Part shown: positions 20,501 to 31,883 of the stretch, piece after piece
Numbering within the stretch: position 1 is the first letter of the stretch
Layout of the letters: every line of letters begins with the position of its first letter
Source: Caenorhabditis remanei
Lineage: Eukaryota; Nematoda; Chromadorea; Rhabditida; Rhabditidae
Direction of reading: 5' to 3'
Length of the DNA stretch: 64,000 nucleotides
NCBI RefSeq assembly: GCF_010183535.1
Contig: NC_071332.1
Location: forward strand, 2,356,001-2,420,000
Program-made: the position numbers and the translations under genes
Notes under the pieces: generated by a model
Told to the model about the DNA's origin: nothing
The model's database searches: none
What the model saw: the letters and a program-made list of their open reading frames with translations, nothing else

Positions 20501-23500
20501 AAAAATCAGGATTTTTCCACTAATTTCTCATCTCCTTACATAAATATTATCCTTAGTCATTCCCATACTGTCATGCATTACAGTATAATGACCGGGTCTC
20601 GACGTTCCAAGATCTCCATGATGTGACGCCAGGAAGAAATCGAATTTATACTTGGAAACGATCGTCTTATCTACCGTAGTCCCCGACGACGGATTCACGT
20701 ATCCCGTATTCTCACTCTCCTTCATATCATCATCCCATCGTTTCGCCTCTTCCTCTGTCTCCGGCCGTTTCTCTTCTATTTTTCGATGAATTCGTGTCTT
20801 ATGTCTCTTCTGAATCACTATAAACGTATATTTGGGCTCCGGTTCATTCAGATGACGTTCACTGAGGAAGACGTTCACTTCTGATTTCAGAGATTTCAAT
20901 TCGTCGTGACTGACACGTAGCATTTCCGAGTCGCTGACACCGTCACGGTAGACGACGATGTGCGCGGGTATTCGATTGTTGTTGTTCTGGAAAATCGGGG
21001 ATTTCAGCGTTTTCAAATTCTGAAACTGGAAAATTTCAGAATTTTTTGAGAAAAATTACATTGGATTTTGATCTACGAATGATTCAAATCGCGAATTTCA
21101 GTTTTTTTTCAATAATTTTGCGAAAATTTCGATGTTTTCTCTAAATTTTTGAATCAAACAACATTTCGACTTGAATTTTCAATAAAAATCAGCAGTAAAA
21201 CTGTTTTTTTCGGCTGAGAAATCAAAATTTTCTCAGAAAATTTAGAATTTATCCGAGATTTTCCATCCGGAAGCTGAAATTTCGTCAAAAATCTGGAATT
21301 TTTCTTTAAAAAAATGAAAAAGGGCATAGTTGTCAACGACTGGATGTGGAGCCAAATTTTAACTTTTTTTCAAATTTTTCAAAAAAAAAAATTCAAAAAC
21401 TTTTTTTTTTCAAATTTTTGACTTTTTTTAAAAAGTACTTTTTCACTTTTCCTACATTTTTCTGAGAAAACTTTGAAAAAACGGCATTTTTTACAGAAAA
21501 GGGTTTTTTTCAGCTCAAAAACCAAAACCATTTTATTGGTTAAAAAAAAAGTTTTTAAAAATTCTTTTTTTCCCATTTTTTGGCACAGATCTTACACCTT
21601 CGCTCCACCGAAAACCCCTCTCTTTTTCTCTGAGTCTCTCAATTTCGCACACAATTTTTTTCGGTTTCGGTAGAGCGCGTTTGTAAGCAGAGTGCCGTGC
21701 TAATAGGAATAAAACTGCAAAAAAAAGAGTTTTGGGGTCAAAAATTCACATTTTCACTAGAAAATCGAGATTTTTGATTAAAAAAATGTTAATTTTCTCC
21801 AGAAACCGTTCTAGAAATGACTTTTTTGAATAGTTTTTTAAAAACTGTTTTTAACAGAAAAATGCATTTTTATGAGTAAAAACGAGTATTTTTCTGGAAA
21901 AATACGAAATTTTCCACAGGAAATGTTGATTTTCACCTTGAAAAGTAAATTTTTAATCCAGAAATTGACATTTTTCGTTCAAAAAATACTCGGATCAGAA
22001 ATCGAATTTTCACACTTTTATAAGCAAATTTTCCTTTTTTTCTAGCCAAAAGTGTTGATTTCCATCTTGAAAAGTCAGTATTCAATCCAAAAATGACAGT
22101 TTTTGTACAAAAAAAACTCATTTTTGGCAATTTTTTTTTCATTTTTTGGTGAAAAATCCTGTTTTTTTTCCTATTTTCCTCAGTATTCACCTCCGCAAAA
22201 ATCCTCAACAACTGTACAAATTTCCCCTCCAAAATATCAGTTCTCTCTCTTCCATGAGCCATCGGTCGTTCGCCAGGCCGACACTCCTCTTGAGTCACAA
22301 TCATATTCCGGTATACGGTACCGCCCGGATTAATACTCGCCACAATTCCAGCAATCGAGAAATCAATACCACTTCCAGCCGTCGGATGAGTCACATCGAT
22401 TCCCACATACATTCGAAGTGGCGCTTTCCGACGCTCCTCCTTCTCCTCCACCGTCATTTCTCCATTCTCCGACCAGTCCAATTCCTGATTCACACCGCCC
22501 AATTTCCCATTAATTTTCAGTGCGATCTGATAGAAGATTCGCTTCGATTTGACACCACTTTCCGGTCTCATTTGATGTAACGCTTTGAGTACAGTTTCCG
22601 CGGTGATATGTTGACTGGCGACACCTAGAGTGACGTCACAGAACTCTTTGATGTATCCGTAGGCGTTTAGACTTCTTTCTGAGATTACAATGAACAGAAG
22701 GATCTTCTGATCCTTGTCGAGGAGACGATCGAACATCGACTTCGCGTCGTTGGCCGCCGCGTGGAAGTTCGCGGCACCGTACTGGAGGGGAACCTCTTTG
22801 TAGAACTGGAAACGGGGTCAAATTTCAAAATTTTTCGAATTTTTTGAATTTTTTCACGAGAAAGTTTAATTTTCGAAAAAAAAATTGGAAAAAGGGGTCT
22901 TTTTTGAAATTTTTTCAATTTTTCCTCGAAAATGTGAATATTCTATTCAAAAAATTTGAATTTTGAACTTTTATTAGCTCGACACAGTTCTTACAACTGC
23001 GCCCCATTGCTAACGAGAGAGTATCGGCGAAAGAGAGAGACGCAGAGTAATATTTTGCGCCGACACAAATTTTCAAAGTTTTTGACTTATTTTCGCTGTT
23101 TTTCATAATGATTTATAGAAACAAATCATTGAAAAACGCGAAAATAGATCAAAAACTGTGAAAATCTGTGTCGGCGCAAAAAATTTCTCTGCGTCTCTCT
23201 CTCTCGCCGATACTTTCTCATTTGCGGTGGAGCGCAGTTGTATGATAAACGCTCGGCTAATATGAGTTTTTATTTTCATAATTTGTTCAGTGGGCGTGGC
23301 CTCCTATTCTTCCGACTAACTCCGTATCGCTTCGCTTCCGGATCGTAGAGTAACGAACGTGCGTCAGAATTATCGTGCGTTCCGATTCGAATCGATCGGA
23401 ACTCGCATCCATCGATAAGCGTCTTGTAGAATAGTCTGGAAGGAGCAAATTTCGTTGAAATTTGTCATTTTTAGTTAAAAAAGTGGAAATTAGAGCATTT

Positions 23501-26500
23501 TCAGCCGAAAAAGCTGATTTTTTGACTGGAAAAGTGTCGAAATTCTGAATTTTTCAAGACCGCAGAAACGCGCTCCGTCGCACAACGGTTGGTGCCAAAT
23601 TCAAATTTAACGTTAAACCGCGAAGCGCACGCAACGCTCCTAGGCAAAAATTCAAATCTTAAAAAAAGAAGGCATTTTTAGACTAAAAAGTCAAATTTCG
23701 CCACCAAAATCTAGGTTTGAGCCAAAAATGATACATTTCAAGCTTTACATTGGAAAATTTGGGTAAAAACAACGATTAATGAAAAAGTATCAAATTTTGC
23801 TGAAAATGGGAATTTATTTGACCAATTTTGGCAATTTCGAGGCAAAAATCGATATTTTTTCACCAAAATCTTTTTTTAAGATTTTAAAAATGTTAAAAAA
23901 TTTATTATTTTTTTAATTTTTAGCCAAAAACCGTATGTTTTTTAAAGATTATAATTTTTGCCGAGTCGCGTTGCGTACGCGTCGCGGTTTAACGTTAAAT
24001 TTGAATTTGGCACCAACCGTTGTGCGATGGAGCGCGTTTCTGCGGCCTTGAAAAATTCAGAATTTCGGCACTTTTCCAGTCAAAAATTATGCTTTTTTGG
24101 CTGAAAACTTACGAGGCATCCTCTTCGCTGACACACGGCTCCTTTTCGTCCTCCGCTCGGAGCACAAAAAGAGCACAACACAGCTCTTTCTCAGGCACCA
24201 CATTCAACTGTTTCTCTTGGAATCCTCGAATCACTGGGGTCATCGAGATCTTCTTATTCTCTTTGTTAACAAGATTCGGCTCTTTGAGCACTTTTCCCAT
24301 TAATGAGATCATTTTCAGCTCGGAGCACAACTCGAATCTCTCCACAAAATTGAGCTCTCCGTCCGAGAATCCGAGATCTTCGAGCATTTTTATGGTCTCC
24401 TCCTTATAAATATGAGGTTTTCGTGTCGTCTGTTTCAGAAATTTGTATTTCATAGCGTGATCGATCATATTCTTGTATCGACTCGGCTTCTCGTGGATTT
24501 CCAGATGTTCCAGAGGGACTGAGTACTCTCGATTTCCACTTTTGACAATGGCCAGTGGCAAAAGTGGAAAATGAATCTCTTTTCGATTATTCTTGTAGAT
24601 TCTGGAGAGGGGAACGTTGTCGATCGGAGCATTTTTTGCTCGTCCTCTTGGAATCGGAATGGTCTGTTCTTTGGCGTTGTATTCACTTAATCGGAGGAAT
24701 GTCAGATGTCTTTCGGTCATTCGATTTCTGCAAAAATTGGGTAAAAATTCGAGTATTTTCATGCAATTTTCGACTGGAAACGCTCAAATTTCAACCAAGA
24801 TCGAATGATTTTGAGTTAAAAAAACTTTTTTTTACAAAATTTTTAGAGAAAATTTGCAATTTTTATCTCAAAAATATTAAGTCACAGCTCGTTTTTCACA
24901 TTTTTATTTGGAATTTTCGATTTTTCAGATGTAAATGAATAGTTTTCGTGCAAAAAACGGCGATTTTCGGCATTAAGTCGTCGGCATTAAGTCGAGCGCT
25001 CAAAATTACAGAATTTCGAGTGAAAATGGTCGAAATCCCACAGTGGTCAGTGCTGCTGGCCGTGCTTATTGTTTTTAAGTTTCTAGGCCACGGAAAATTC
25101 TTCCATCCGTCTGTTTTTCGATTCTGCATAATGCTTTTTTCTTAATTTTCCTTGAAGTGTATCTTTTTATCAGTATTGATAGGTGGACACTGAAAACGAT
25201 CAAAAAAAGTTTCCACAAGAATTTTTTGAAAACGCAAGTGCGGCAGGGAATAGTGGGCGGAGCTTAAACTGCAAGCGGCGCGGATAAAATTCTACCTGAA
25301 TTTTTAACGAGCAACATTAAAATATGAAAATTTACAAATTTGCAGCAAAAAAAAACGTTGAAAAATCGATTAAACTTCGAATTGTACTTGAAATTCAATG
25401 TCGCTCGCATGCAGTTTAAGCTCCGCCCACTATTCCCTGCGGCGCTTGCGTTGGACTAACTTTCCGTGGCCTAGAAACACAAAAACAAAAACTTCGGCCA
25501 GCCCTGACAATTTCTGCTAAAAATTCGCCTCTTTTCAACCGTTTTTCACTCATTTTTCACTCAAAAACTAGCTAAAAACCGTACAATCTCTCATCCCACA
25601 CTTCACAACACTTCAATTTCAGATTCTCCACCCATTTCTCGATTTGTCTCGCTTGAAACGGAGAAACTCTCAGATTCTCGTTGCGTAATTGTTGTTTCCG
25701 GCGGTTTCTTCGCTCATCATTCTGTGTTTCTGGGTCGACGATTAGTAGAATATAGTCGAGAAGTGACATTTTCGGAGCGTTGTAGAATAGTTTGTCGATG
25801 ACTGAAATTTGGCGGTTTTTATATGAAAACTATGAGAAAATAGCGATTTTTAGACCTAAAAGTTGAGAATTTTCGCATTTTTTCGCCTAAAAATGCCTAA
25901 AAATCTAAAAATCTCACTGGCAAAATTGAGAACGGGCTCTCCATCGAAAAGCTCCTTTACTGCGATATAAATCCCGAACCATGCCTCGATTCTCGGCGCG
26001 ATTTCCAGCGAATAGTCGAATTTCGACGGGTCATGGAAGGATTCCGGGATTCGGAGGATCGAATTGCCTTCGTAGACAAAGTTTTTCGCGAATTCGCTGA
26101 AAATAAAGGGTTTTTATTCAAAAATAGTTAGGTTTTCAATAGAAAATATGAAAAGTTGGAAGTTTTTTGGACAGAAAACATTTAAAAAACATAAAACCCG
26201 ACTGAAAATGAAAAAAAAAATGTCGAAAAGGGGCGGGGCGAGCTTTTCTTGCACATAAAAAACTCAATCGTTTTCTGGAGTAAGAAAGTGATTATGAGGA
26301 GGATAAAAAGCAGCAAAAACTATTACGAGGAGTGGGGGATCGAACTTTGGTTGCTTTTTTGGCGGCCAGATGTGTTACCAGTTGCGCCACGGGTGGTAGG
26401 ATCGGGGAGGCAGCGAGCGCTTCGATCCTGCCCTAGTGGCGCAGGCGGTAACACATCTGGCCGCCAAAAAAAACCACCAAAGTTCAATCCCCCAACCCTC

Positions 26501-28594
26501 TCAAACTCAAAATATGAGTTTTTGAGACTTTTCCACACAAAAATCTAGATTTTCAAACGATTTTTGTAGTAAAAATAGTCAAAAATGAGTTTTTGGCTAG
26601 AAAAATCTGAAAAAAAAATCATTTTTTTCTGAAAATTCAAATGCAAAAACATTGAAATCGGTTGGAAACGGGTTTTTTCAATTTTCTTCATTTTCGACAA
26701 TTTTTTCCTAAAAACTCATTTTTCCACCCAAAATATGATCAAAAATCAATTTTTCCTACTCAAAATCTCGGAATTTCACATTTTCTACCTCAAAACTGCA
26801 TTTTTTCGCAATTTTTCGGAGCTAAAAAATCCGAAAATCGTTTAAAAAAACATTCTCAAATCCCACTTTTTTTTCCCGACCGTTTTTCAAAATTCCTTAG
26901 GCTCCGCCCCTTTCCCAAATAATTTTCATGATTTTTCAGTGTTTTCGATCGAAAAATTCACAAAAATTGAGTGATTTGCTTAAAAACTCACATGGCAACC
27001 TCATTTCCCATATACGGTGCACATCTCACTTTCTGCGTCATCACCGCCTGAAATTTCCATTTTTTCACTTTTTATCAGCCCCGCACAGTTCTGACAACTG
27101 CGCTCCACCGAAATGCCTGTCTCTTTTTCTCTGCGTCTCTCAATTTCACACACTATTTTCTTCAGTTTCGGTAGAGCGCGGTTGTAACAAGCGTGTCGTG
27201 CTAATAGGTAATTTTTCCACAAAAACCTTCAAAAACTTGTAACTTCTATTCGCCAAATCGTCTTTCGCCGGGTCTTCTCTACTAAAATGTAACCGGAATG
27301 GTCCCATGTATTGAATCCGTAGAATATAGGTGATATTCGGGTTTTCTGGGTCTGGCATGACGGAATTCATTCCAGTTTCATTTCTATGAATACTATAGAC
27401 GATATCCTTGTCGTCGAATACATAATCCTCGATATCGAACGGATTCTTAGACTGCTCGTATCGTAAATGCTGCCAGAATAGTTTCGGGCGGTCCAGACTA
27501 CAAAAAATACATATTTTTCAATTTCAAAAAAAGAACTCAAACTCGAAAATTCTTTCGAAAATTTGAATTACCGCCTAATCGCTTGGCTACCGTAACCCGC
27601 TGGTTTGGCGGGAATTCAAATCTTTGATCAGATTTTTTTTCGAAATTCTATTTTTTTTTGGCGAAAATCCATAATCTTGTGAGAAATAAGAGAATTTTGA
27701 ATTAGAAACAAAAAAATTATCGATAAATAATTCGTTTCTAATTCAAAATTCTCGAATTGCTCACAAGATTATGGATTTTCGCCAAAAAAAAATCGAATTT
27801 CGAAAAAATCTGATCGAAATTTTGAATTCCCGCCAAATCACAATCACAGCGGGTTACTGTAGCCGAGCGATTAGGCGGAAATTCAAATTTTCGAATGAAT
27901 TTCCGAGTTTGGGTTTTCTCGATTTTCACAATTAAACTCATCAAAAATCAGTTTTTCGACCAAAAATTCTCGAAAAACTAAAAATTGTGAAAAATCGCAA
28001 AAAATTGAATTCCCGCGAAACCTCAGCCACAACGGGCTACGGTAGCCGAGCGATTAGGCGGGAATTCAAATTTTTGGCACAATTTTTGGATTTTGGTCAT
28101 TTTTCGGGGGTTTTAGCAGAAAAAACCATTGAAAAGAGATTTTTCATTCAAAATTCGAAATCCTCACAAAATTATCAATTTTTCGCCAAAAATTTGAATT
28201 CCCGCTGACCCAGCGGGTTACGGTAGCCAAGCGATTTGGCGGGAATTCAAATTTTAAAGGATTTTTACTATAAAAACAAAGCTTACATTGGAATCTCTGT
28301 TGTTTTTATTGTTGTCTGGCCAGTTTTTTTATTTTTCACTCTTTTCTCCTTCTTCATCTCCACAATATACTCATAATACTCCCTGTCGTAGATTTTTTTG
28401 GTGAATTTGAACCAATTCACTAGCAACATCACTTTATCCACGTAATAATCTCCACTGCACTTTTCACCGGGCCGCGGGAACCATTTCATGTTCTAGAAAT
28501 CAATTTTTTTAATTAAAAAAAAAATTTTCTGACAAAAACAAAAACCCACCGGATCAAGGTGATGAGTGTAAAATTTCAGCTCCGAATTCGTCAT
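17547..28594 (-). CDS. rde-1: RDE-1-like Argonaute (primary exogenous RNAi)
   Basis: Eleven exons in phase: 28550-28594, 28287-28492, 27227-27497, 26992-27047, 25918-26096, 25585-25801, 24113-24727, 23321-23435, 22191-22805, 20540-20986, 17547-17771; 996 residues (C. elegans RDE-1 about 1020). RDE-1 binds primary siRNAs from long dsRNA and starts the amplified RNAi response. Domains in order: N (WFKF..YDREYYEYIVEMK), PAZ region (IEAWFGIYIAVKELFDGEPV onward), MID (VIRGFQEKQLNVVPEKELCC), PIWI. Slicer residues retained: D705 (GIDVTHP), D788 (YRDGVSD), H906 (TSRPGHY). The C-terminus YPGMSFT matches RDE-1 style. One donor (after exon 27227-27497, AAG|GTTTTT) is weak. The ATG lies 5 bases after a TTTTCAG acceptor, so trans-splicing is likely. 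Confidence 0.95.
17838..18990. mobile_element. Large hAT-like element in the last rde-1 intron
   Basis: Ends CATAGTTGTCAAGGCCC and GGGCCTTGACAACTATG with a 7/8 duplication (ATTTCGTT at 17830, ATTTTGTT at 18991). Inside, a second inverted pair GCTCAGGCAACTCAATAT..ATTGAGTTGCCTGAGC (17856-18791) bounds AT-rich sequence rich in TAATCTAATTAGATTG. The 500-base core (18000-18660) is unique within the window; its longest frame is a 156-residue minus-strand ORF without recognisable domains. Confidence 0.7.
19752..19965. mobile_element. Family A MITE plus an orphan half copy
   Basis: A complete copy at 19833-19965 (TTAGCACGGCACAGCTCTTA to GCAGTTGTAAAAAC) is preceded at 19752-19830 by only the right half of another (CTCTGCGTCTCCCC to GCGCGGTTGTAA). 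Confidence 0.65.
20045..20413. mobile_element. hAT-like element built of GGAAGTCGGAAGT repeats
   Basis: Ends CAGAGTTGCGCGGAAGT and TTCCGCGCAACTATG; flanks ATACCAAG and ATAGCAAG (7/8 of an 8-bp duplication). The interior is GGAAGTCGGAAGTMR runs around an AT-rich centre. Same family at 38205-38403. Confidence 0.72.
21591..21706. mobile_element. Family A MITE in the exon 9-10 intron of rde-1
   Basis: Left end GGCACAGATCTTACACCTTC is degraded; the right end GTGCCGTGCTAATA is intact. The remaining intron (20987-22190) is AT-rich without further recognised signals. Confidence 0.65.
22975..23268. mobile_element. Long-arm foldback of family A in rde-1
   Basis: Arms of about 130 bases run from TTAGCTCGACACAGTTCTTA to the mirror near 23265, with GAGAGAGACGCAGAG and TTTTGCGCCGACACA segments paired. 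It occupies most of the intron 22806-23320. Confidence 0.8.
23500..24107. repeat. Large inverted repeat filling an rde-1 intron
   Basis: Left arm from about 23510 (CTGGAAAAGTGTCGAAATTC, ACCGCAGAAACGCGCTCC, CACAACGGTTGGTGCCAAAT, AACGTTAAACCGCG) is mirrored by 23950-24085. Arms of at least 110 bases flank an AT-rich centre. The palindrome reaches within about 10 bases of the donor at 24112, so the intron is essentially one foldback. Confidence 0.78.
25055..25510. repeat. Nested foldback in an rde-1 intron
   Basis: Outer arms TTTCTAGGCCACGGAAA and TTTCCGTGGCCTAGAAAC flank an inner pair (25225-25280 GCAAGTGCGGCAGGGAATAG, TGGGCGGAGCTTAAACTGCA; mirrored 25410-25465). Confidence 0.7.
26268..26510. 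repeat. Inverted pair of tRNA-like sequences in an rde-1 intron
   Basis: Right arm reads GTGGCGCAGGCGGTAACACA, then TCTGGCCGCCAAAAAA, then AAAGTTCAATCCCC; the left arm is its mirror with GGGGGATCGAACTTT. TGGCGCAGGCGG fits the Pol III A box and GTTCGATTCC the B box with tRNA-like spacing. The left end TCGTTTTCTGGAGTAA recurs at 37101. Confidence 0.65.
27076..27207. mobile_element. Family A MITE beside an rde-1 splice donor
   Basis: GACAACTGCGCTCCACCGAA to GTGTCGTGCTAATA. It fills most of the 179-base intron 27048-27226. Confidence 0.72.
27560..28260. repeat. GAATTCCCGCC palindromes (family C) in rde-1 intron 2
   Basis: About 70-base units of the form AATTTGAATTCCCGCCTAAT, CGCTCGGCTACCGTAACCCG, then GGCGGGAATTCAAATTT, at about 27565, 27825, 28000 and 28195. 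The first two also form a larger inverted pair around 27720. Other copies: 31258-31745, 34617-35255, 51965-52035. Confidence 0.75.
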
Positions 28595-28599
28595 TATCG

Positions 28600-28928
28600 C
28601 TGAAAATTGAAGAAAATTGAAAATCAAAATGAAAAAAATTAAGGAAAATGAAGAAAAACACATTGCTCAGCTTATAATTTCGAATTTTTGAAACTTTAAT
28701 AAAGTGACATTATCTCAGATGACTACTCTTCACATTTCAAGTCTCAAATTCCGTTTTTTCAGCATTAAAAACCTATATATTGCCTGAAGAAGTTGTCTGA
28801 AAATCAGCGTTTTCCCTCTTGCTACTCCTTGTCGTCAAATTAAATGCATTGTACGCAATAAGTGCGTCGCGGTGTTTGCGTACCACCCGGAGAATTCCAC
28901 TTTTTCATCATTTTCTGCTCACTTTTCG
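28600..28928. promoter_or_regulatory. Shared upstream region of rde-1 and trpp-6
   Basis: The start codons of rde-1 (minus) and the TRAPPC6 gene (plus) are about 335 bp apart, so one short region must drive both. It is the only long stretch here with no recognised repeat, consistent with selection. I see no TATA box at a convincing position; a C/T-rich run lies at 28815-28835. Confidence 0.5.
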
Positions 28929-31142
28929 ATGGCTTTTCCCTTTGATATTTTCCATGCGGAAATCATTCGAACGGTGTTGGAAGGTGAAAAAGAACGATGT
29001 GCAGCTAAAGAGGAGTTTGGAACGGTAAAATAATTGATTTTTATTGGCTGAATACACCAGAAAAAGAATTTCAGATACTGGAAAACTTGAATGGACCGGC
29101 AGACATTGAAAAGTACGATGGATTGGTGCAGAAAGCGTTTCTTCATGTGAGAAAATTCAATTTTTAGAAAGAAAAAAAGAAAAAAATCGATAAATATCGG
29201 TTTTTCGTTTCTAGCGTGGAAAGAGCTGAAATTCCATCATTTTTCACCAAAAAATATTATATTTAGATTATAAGTCAGGATTTTCACTGAAATACTGAGA
29301 AAGTTAATTTTTCTGGTGAATTTTCAGAGAAAATGCCGAATTTTTTCCATCAAAATTGGGATTTTCGCCGTTGTTACTCCCGAAAACGCTTTTTTTTTCA
29401 TGAAAATCTCGTTTTTTCACGCTAGAATCGCATAAAACTGAGATTTTCGACAAAATTTTGATTTTTCCTCATAAAAAACTCAAAAAAACTCTAATTTTCT
29501 CCCAAAATCCACCTGAAAACCCAATTTTCTTCAAGGTCAACGCCGAAACCAAACTCGAATCGATCGGATTTCGAGTCGGACGACAATTAGTGGAGAAAGT
29601 GTCGAAAGAAGCGCCGAAACTTGTCACTGAGCTGGAGGTGAGTGGTTTTCACTCAAAAAATACTGAAAATTCGTATTTTTCCGAGGAAAATCAGTCTAAA
29701 ATGTTGAAAATTCGCATTTTTCAGAAGAAAATCAGTCAAAAAACTCTGAAAATTCGCATTTTTCCAAGGAAAATCAGTCTAAAACGCTGAAAATTTGTGT
29801 TTTTTCGACGAAATTCACTTAAAAACCCGAAAATTCGCATTTTTCAGGAGGAAAATCACCCTGAAAATGCTGAAAATTCATATTTTTCGACAAAAATCAG
29901 TCGAAAAACGTTGGAAATTCGTATTTTTTTGAGGAAAATCACTCAAAAAGCCGAAAATTCGATTTTTTCCGTGAAAAATCAGTCAAAAAACGCTGAAAAT
30001 TCGCATTTTTCCGTTAAAGATCTCTCTGAAAATACTGAACATTTGTATTTTTCCAAGGAAAATCACCCCAAAATGTTGAAAATTCGGATTTTTCCGACGA
30101 AAATCACTCTAAAATGCAGAAAATCCGCATTTTTCCGTGAAAAATCTCTCAAAAAACGCTGAAAATGCCTATTTTTCCGAGGGAAATTAGTCTAAAACTG
30201 CTAAAAAATTCGATTTTCAGCTGTTTTTCTGTCAAAATTCCCTTTTTTTCTCTTTCAGATCGTAAAATTCATTTGCAAAGATTTCTGGTCATCAGTTTTC
30301 GGCAAACAAGTCGACAATCTCCGTACAAATCATCAGGTATCACTTAATTTCACTTTTTCTTTCACTTTCACTCAAAAATATTAGCAGATCACTCCTTCTT
30401 ACAACTGCGCTCCACCGCAAACGAGAGAGTATCGACGAGAGAGAGAGACGCAGAGTTTTTGGACACAGATTTTCACAATTTTTGATCTATTTTCGCATTT
30501 TTTCATGACATTTTACACTAAATACTATGAAAAGATGCGAAAATAGGTCAAAAACTGTGAAAATCTGTGTCAAAAAACTCTGCGTCTCTCGCTTTTTTGC
30601 GGTGGAGCGCAGTTGTAAGAATGGTGGACTGCTAATACCATACTTGCAACGGGCCGGGCCGGGCCGATTTGAGAATTTTCACCGGCCCGGCCCGGCCCGG
30701 GTCACAGTACAAAAATTTGAGAATTTTTTTGATTTTTTCGCAAAAAAAGTCGACTATGTTTTTACATATCGATAAAACTCAAGTGTACATAGGATTTTTG
30801 ACTATTTTTAATGAAAATTTCAAAAAATTTCGAAAAATTTTGTGAAAAAATTGTGCTCATTTTTTGACTCCGTGCCGGGCCGGGCCGATATTTTGCAAGT
30901 ATGGCTAATACACAAATTTCACACATTTCCAGGGTGTCTACGTCGTGCAAGACGGTCGCTTCACGACGCTTCGAAGTTTTCCAGAAGGCGATCAATACGT
31001 GAAAGAGAGCGGCTATTTTCTCTCGTTTCCGTGTGGTTTACTGCGTGGAGCACTCGCCGGACTCAATATTCGAGCCATCGTGACGCCCACCATCGAGACG
31101 GTGCCATCTGTCAAATTTCATATCCAAATTCAACCGAAATAG
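28929..31142 (+). CDS. trpp-6: TRAPP complex subunit 6 (TRAPPC6/Trs33-like)
   Basis: Five exons in phase: 28929-29024, 29075-29146, 29536-29637, 30259-30336, 30933-31142; 185 residues. TRAPPC6 is a Bet3-fold subunit of the TRAPP tethering and Rab-GEF complex in ER-Golgi traffic. Seen: an N-terminal helix (EIIRTVLE), [36 protein letters not shown], and the C-terminal sheet [19 protein letters not shown], all family-typical. The acceptor of exon 3 is TTCTTCAAG rather than TTTCAG. It is head to head with rde-1, as I recall for the C. elegans neighbours, and converges with the transporter gene. Confidence 0.92.
29638..30258. repeat. Minisatellite in trpp-6 intron 3
   Basis: About ten copies of a 50-58 base unit with GAAAATTCGCATTTTTCCGA, then GGAAAATCAGTC, then AAAACGCTG. 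Diverged copies keep a near-constant period. Confidence 0.75.
30382..30642. mobile_element. Long-arm foldback of family A in trpp-6 intron 4
   Basis: CTTACAACTGCGCTCCACCG, GAGAGAGACGCAGAG and TTTTGATCTATTTTCGCATT are mirrored after a short loop near 30510. Its right edge GCTAATAC is the target site of the adjoining GGCC element. Confidence 0.8.
30639..30903. mobile_element. hAT-like GGCC element in trpp-6 intron 4
   Basis: Ends CATACTTGCAACGGGCCGGG and GCAAGTATG; exact duplication GCTAATAC at 30631-30638 and 30904-30911. Confidence 0.82.
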
Positions 31143-31883
31143 ACTTTTCCATTAAAAATTGCCAATTTTTGTATAGAATTTGTACATAATTTATGACTTC
31201 ACCGATAAAATGGGTCTATTAAAGCACAATAGAGTACTTTTAGTCAAAAAATAACCAAAAATTCAAATTCCCGCCTAATCACCCGGGTACCGTAACCCGT
31301 TGAGACTGTGGTCTGACCGGAATTCAAATTTTTGCACAAAAAGTCGATTTCTGTACTGAAAAAACACAATTTTTTGAGTGAAAACCCTCGAAAAAGCTCA
31401 AAATTCGAAAATTTCATATGAGAATTTGAATCTCCGCCTAATCACTCGGCTACAGTAACCCGTTGAGGCTTTGGCTTGGCGGGAATTCAAATTTTTTCTA
31501 AAATTTTATAGTTTTTCAAGAATTTTAAAGTTAAAACTGTATAGAATTTGTACATAATTTATATGAACGATGCCGCTGAAAATTGAGATTTTTTGATGCG
31601 AAAATTCAAAATTTTGAAGCCAAAATACACAAGAAGGTGGCTCGGCGGCGGGAATTGAAAAAATTTTCATTCAAATTTGAATTACCGCCTAATCGCTCGG
31701 CTACCGTACTCCGCTGTGACTGTGGTTTAGCGGGAATTCAAATTTTTTAGCGAGATTTCTTTTTTTTTCACATTTTTTATAGTTTTTCAAGAATTTTAAA
31801 GTTAAAACTGTATAGAATTTGTACATAATTTATATGAATTCACCGGTAAAATTGAATAGTCTAAAGCATAATCAGATAATCAG
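31143..31883. repeat. Convergent intergenic region with three family C palindromes
   Basis: Units at about 31258-31330, 31425-31495 and 31673-31745. TTTATAGTTTTTCAAGAATT followed by TTAAAGTTAAAACTGTATAG is repeated at 31510 and 31775, with GAATTTGTACATAATTTAT also present at 31170, so the spacer plus palindrome has been duplicated as a block. ATTAAA near 31217 may serve trpp-6 polyadenylation. Confidence 0.6.
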
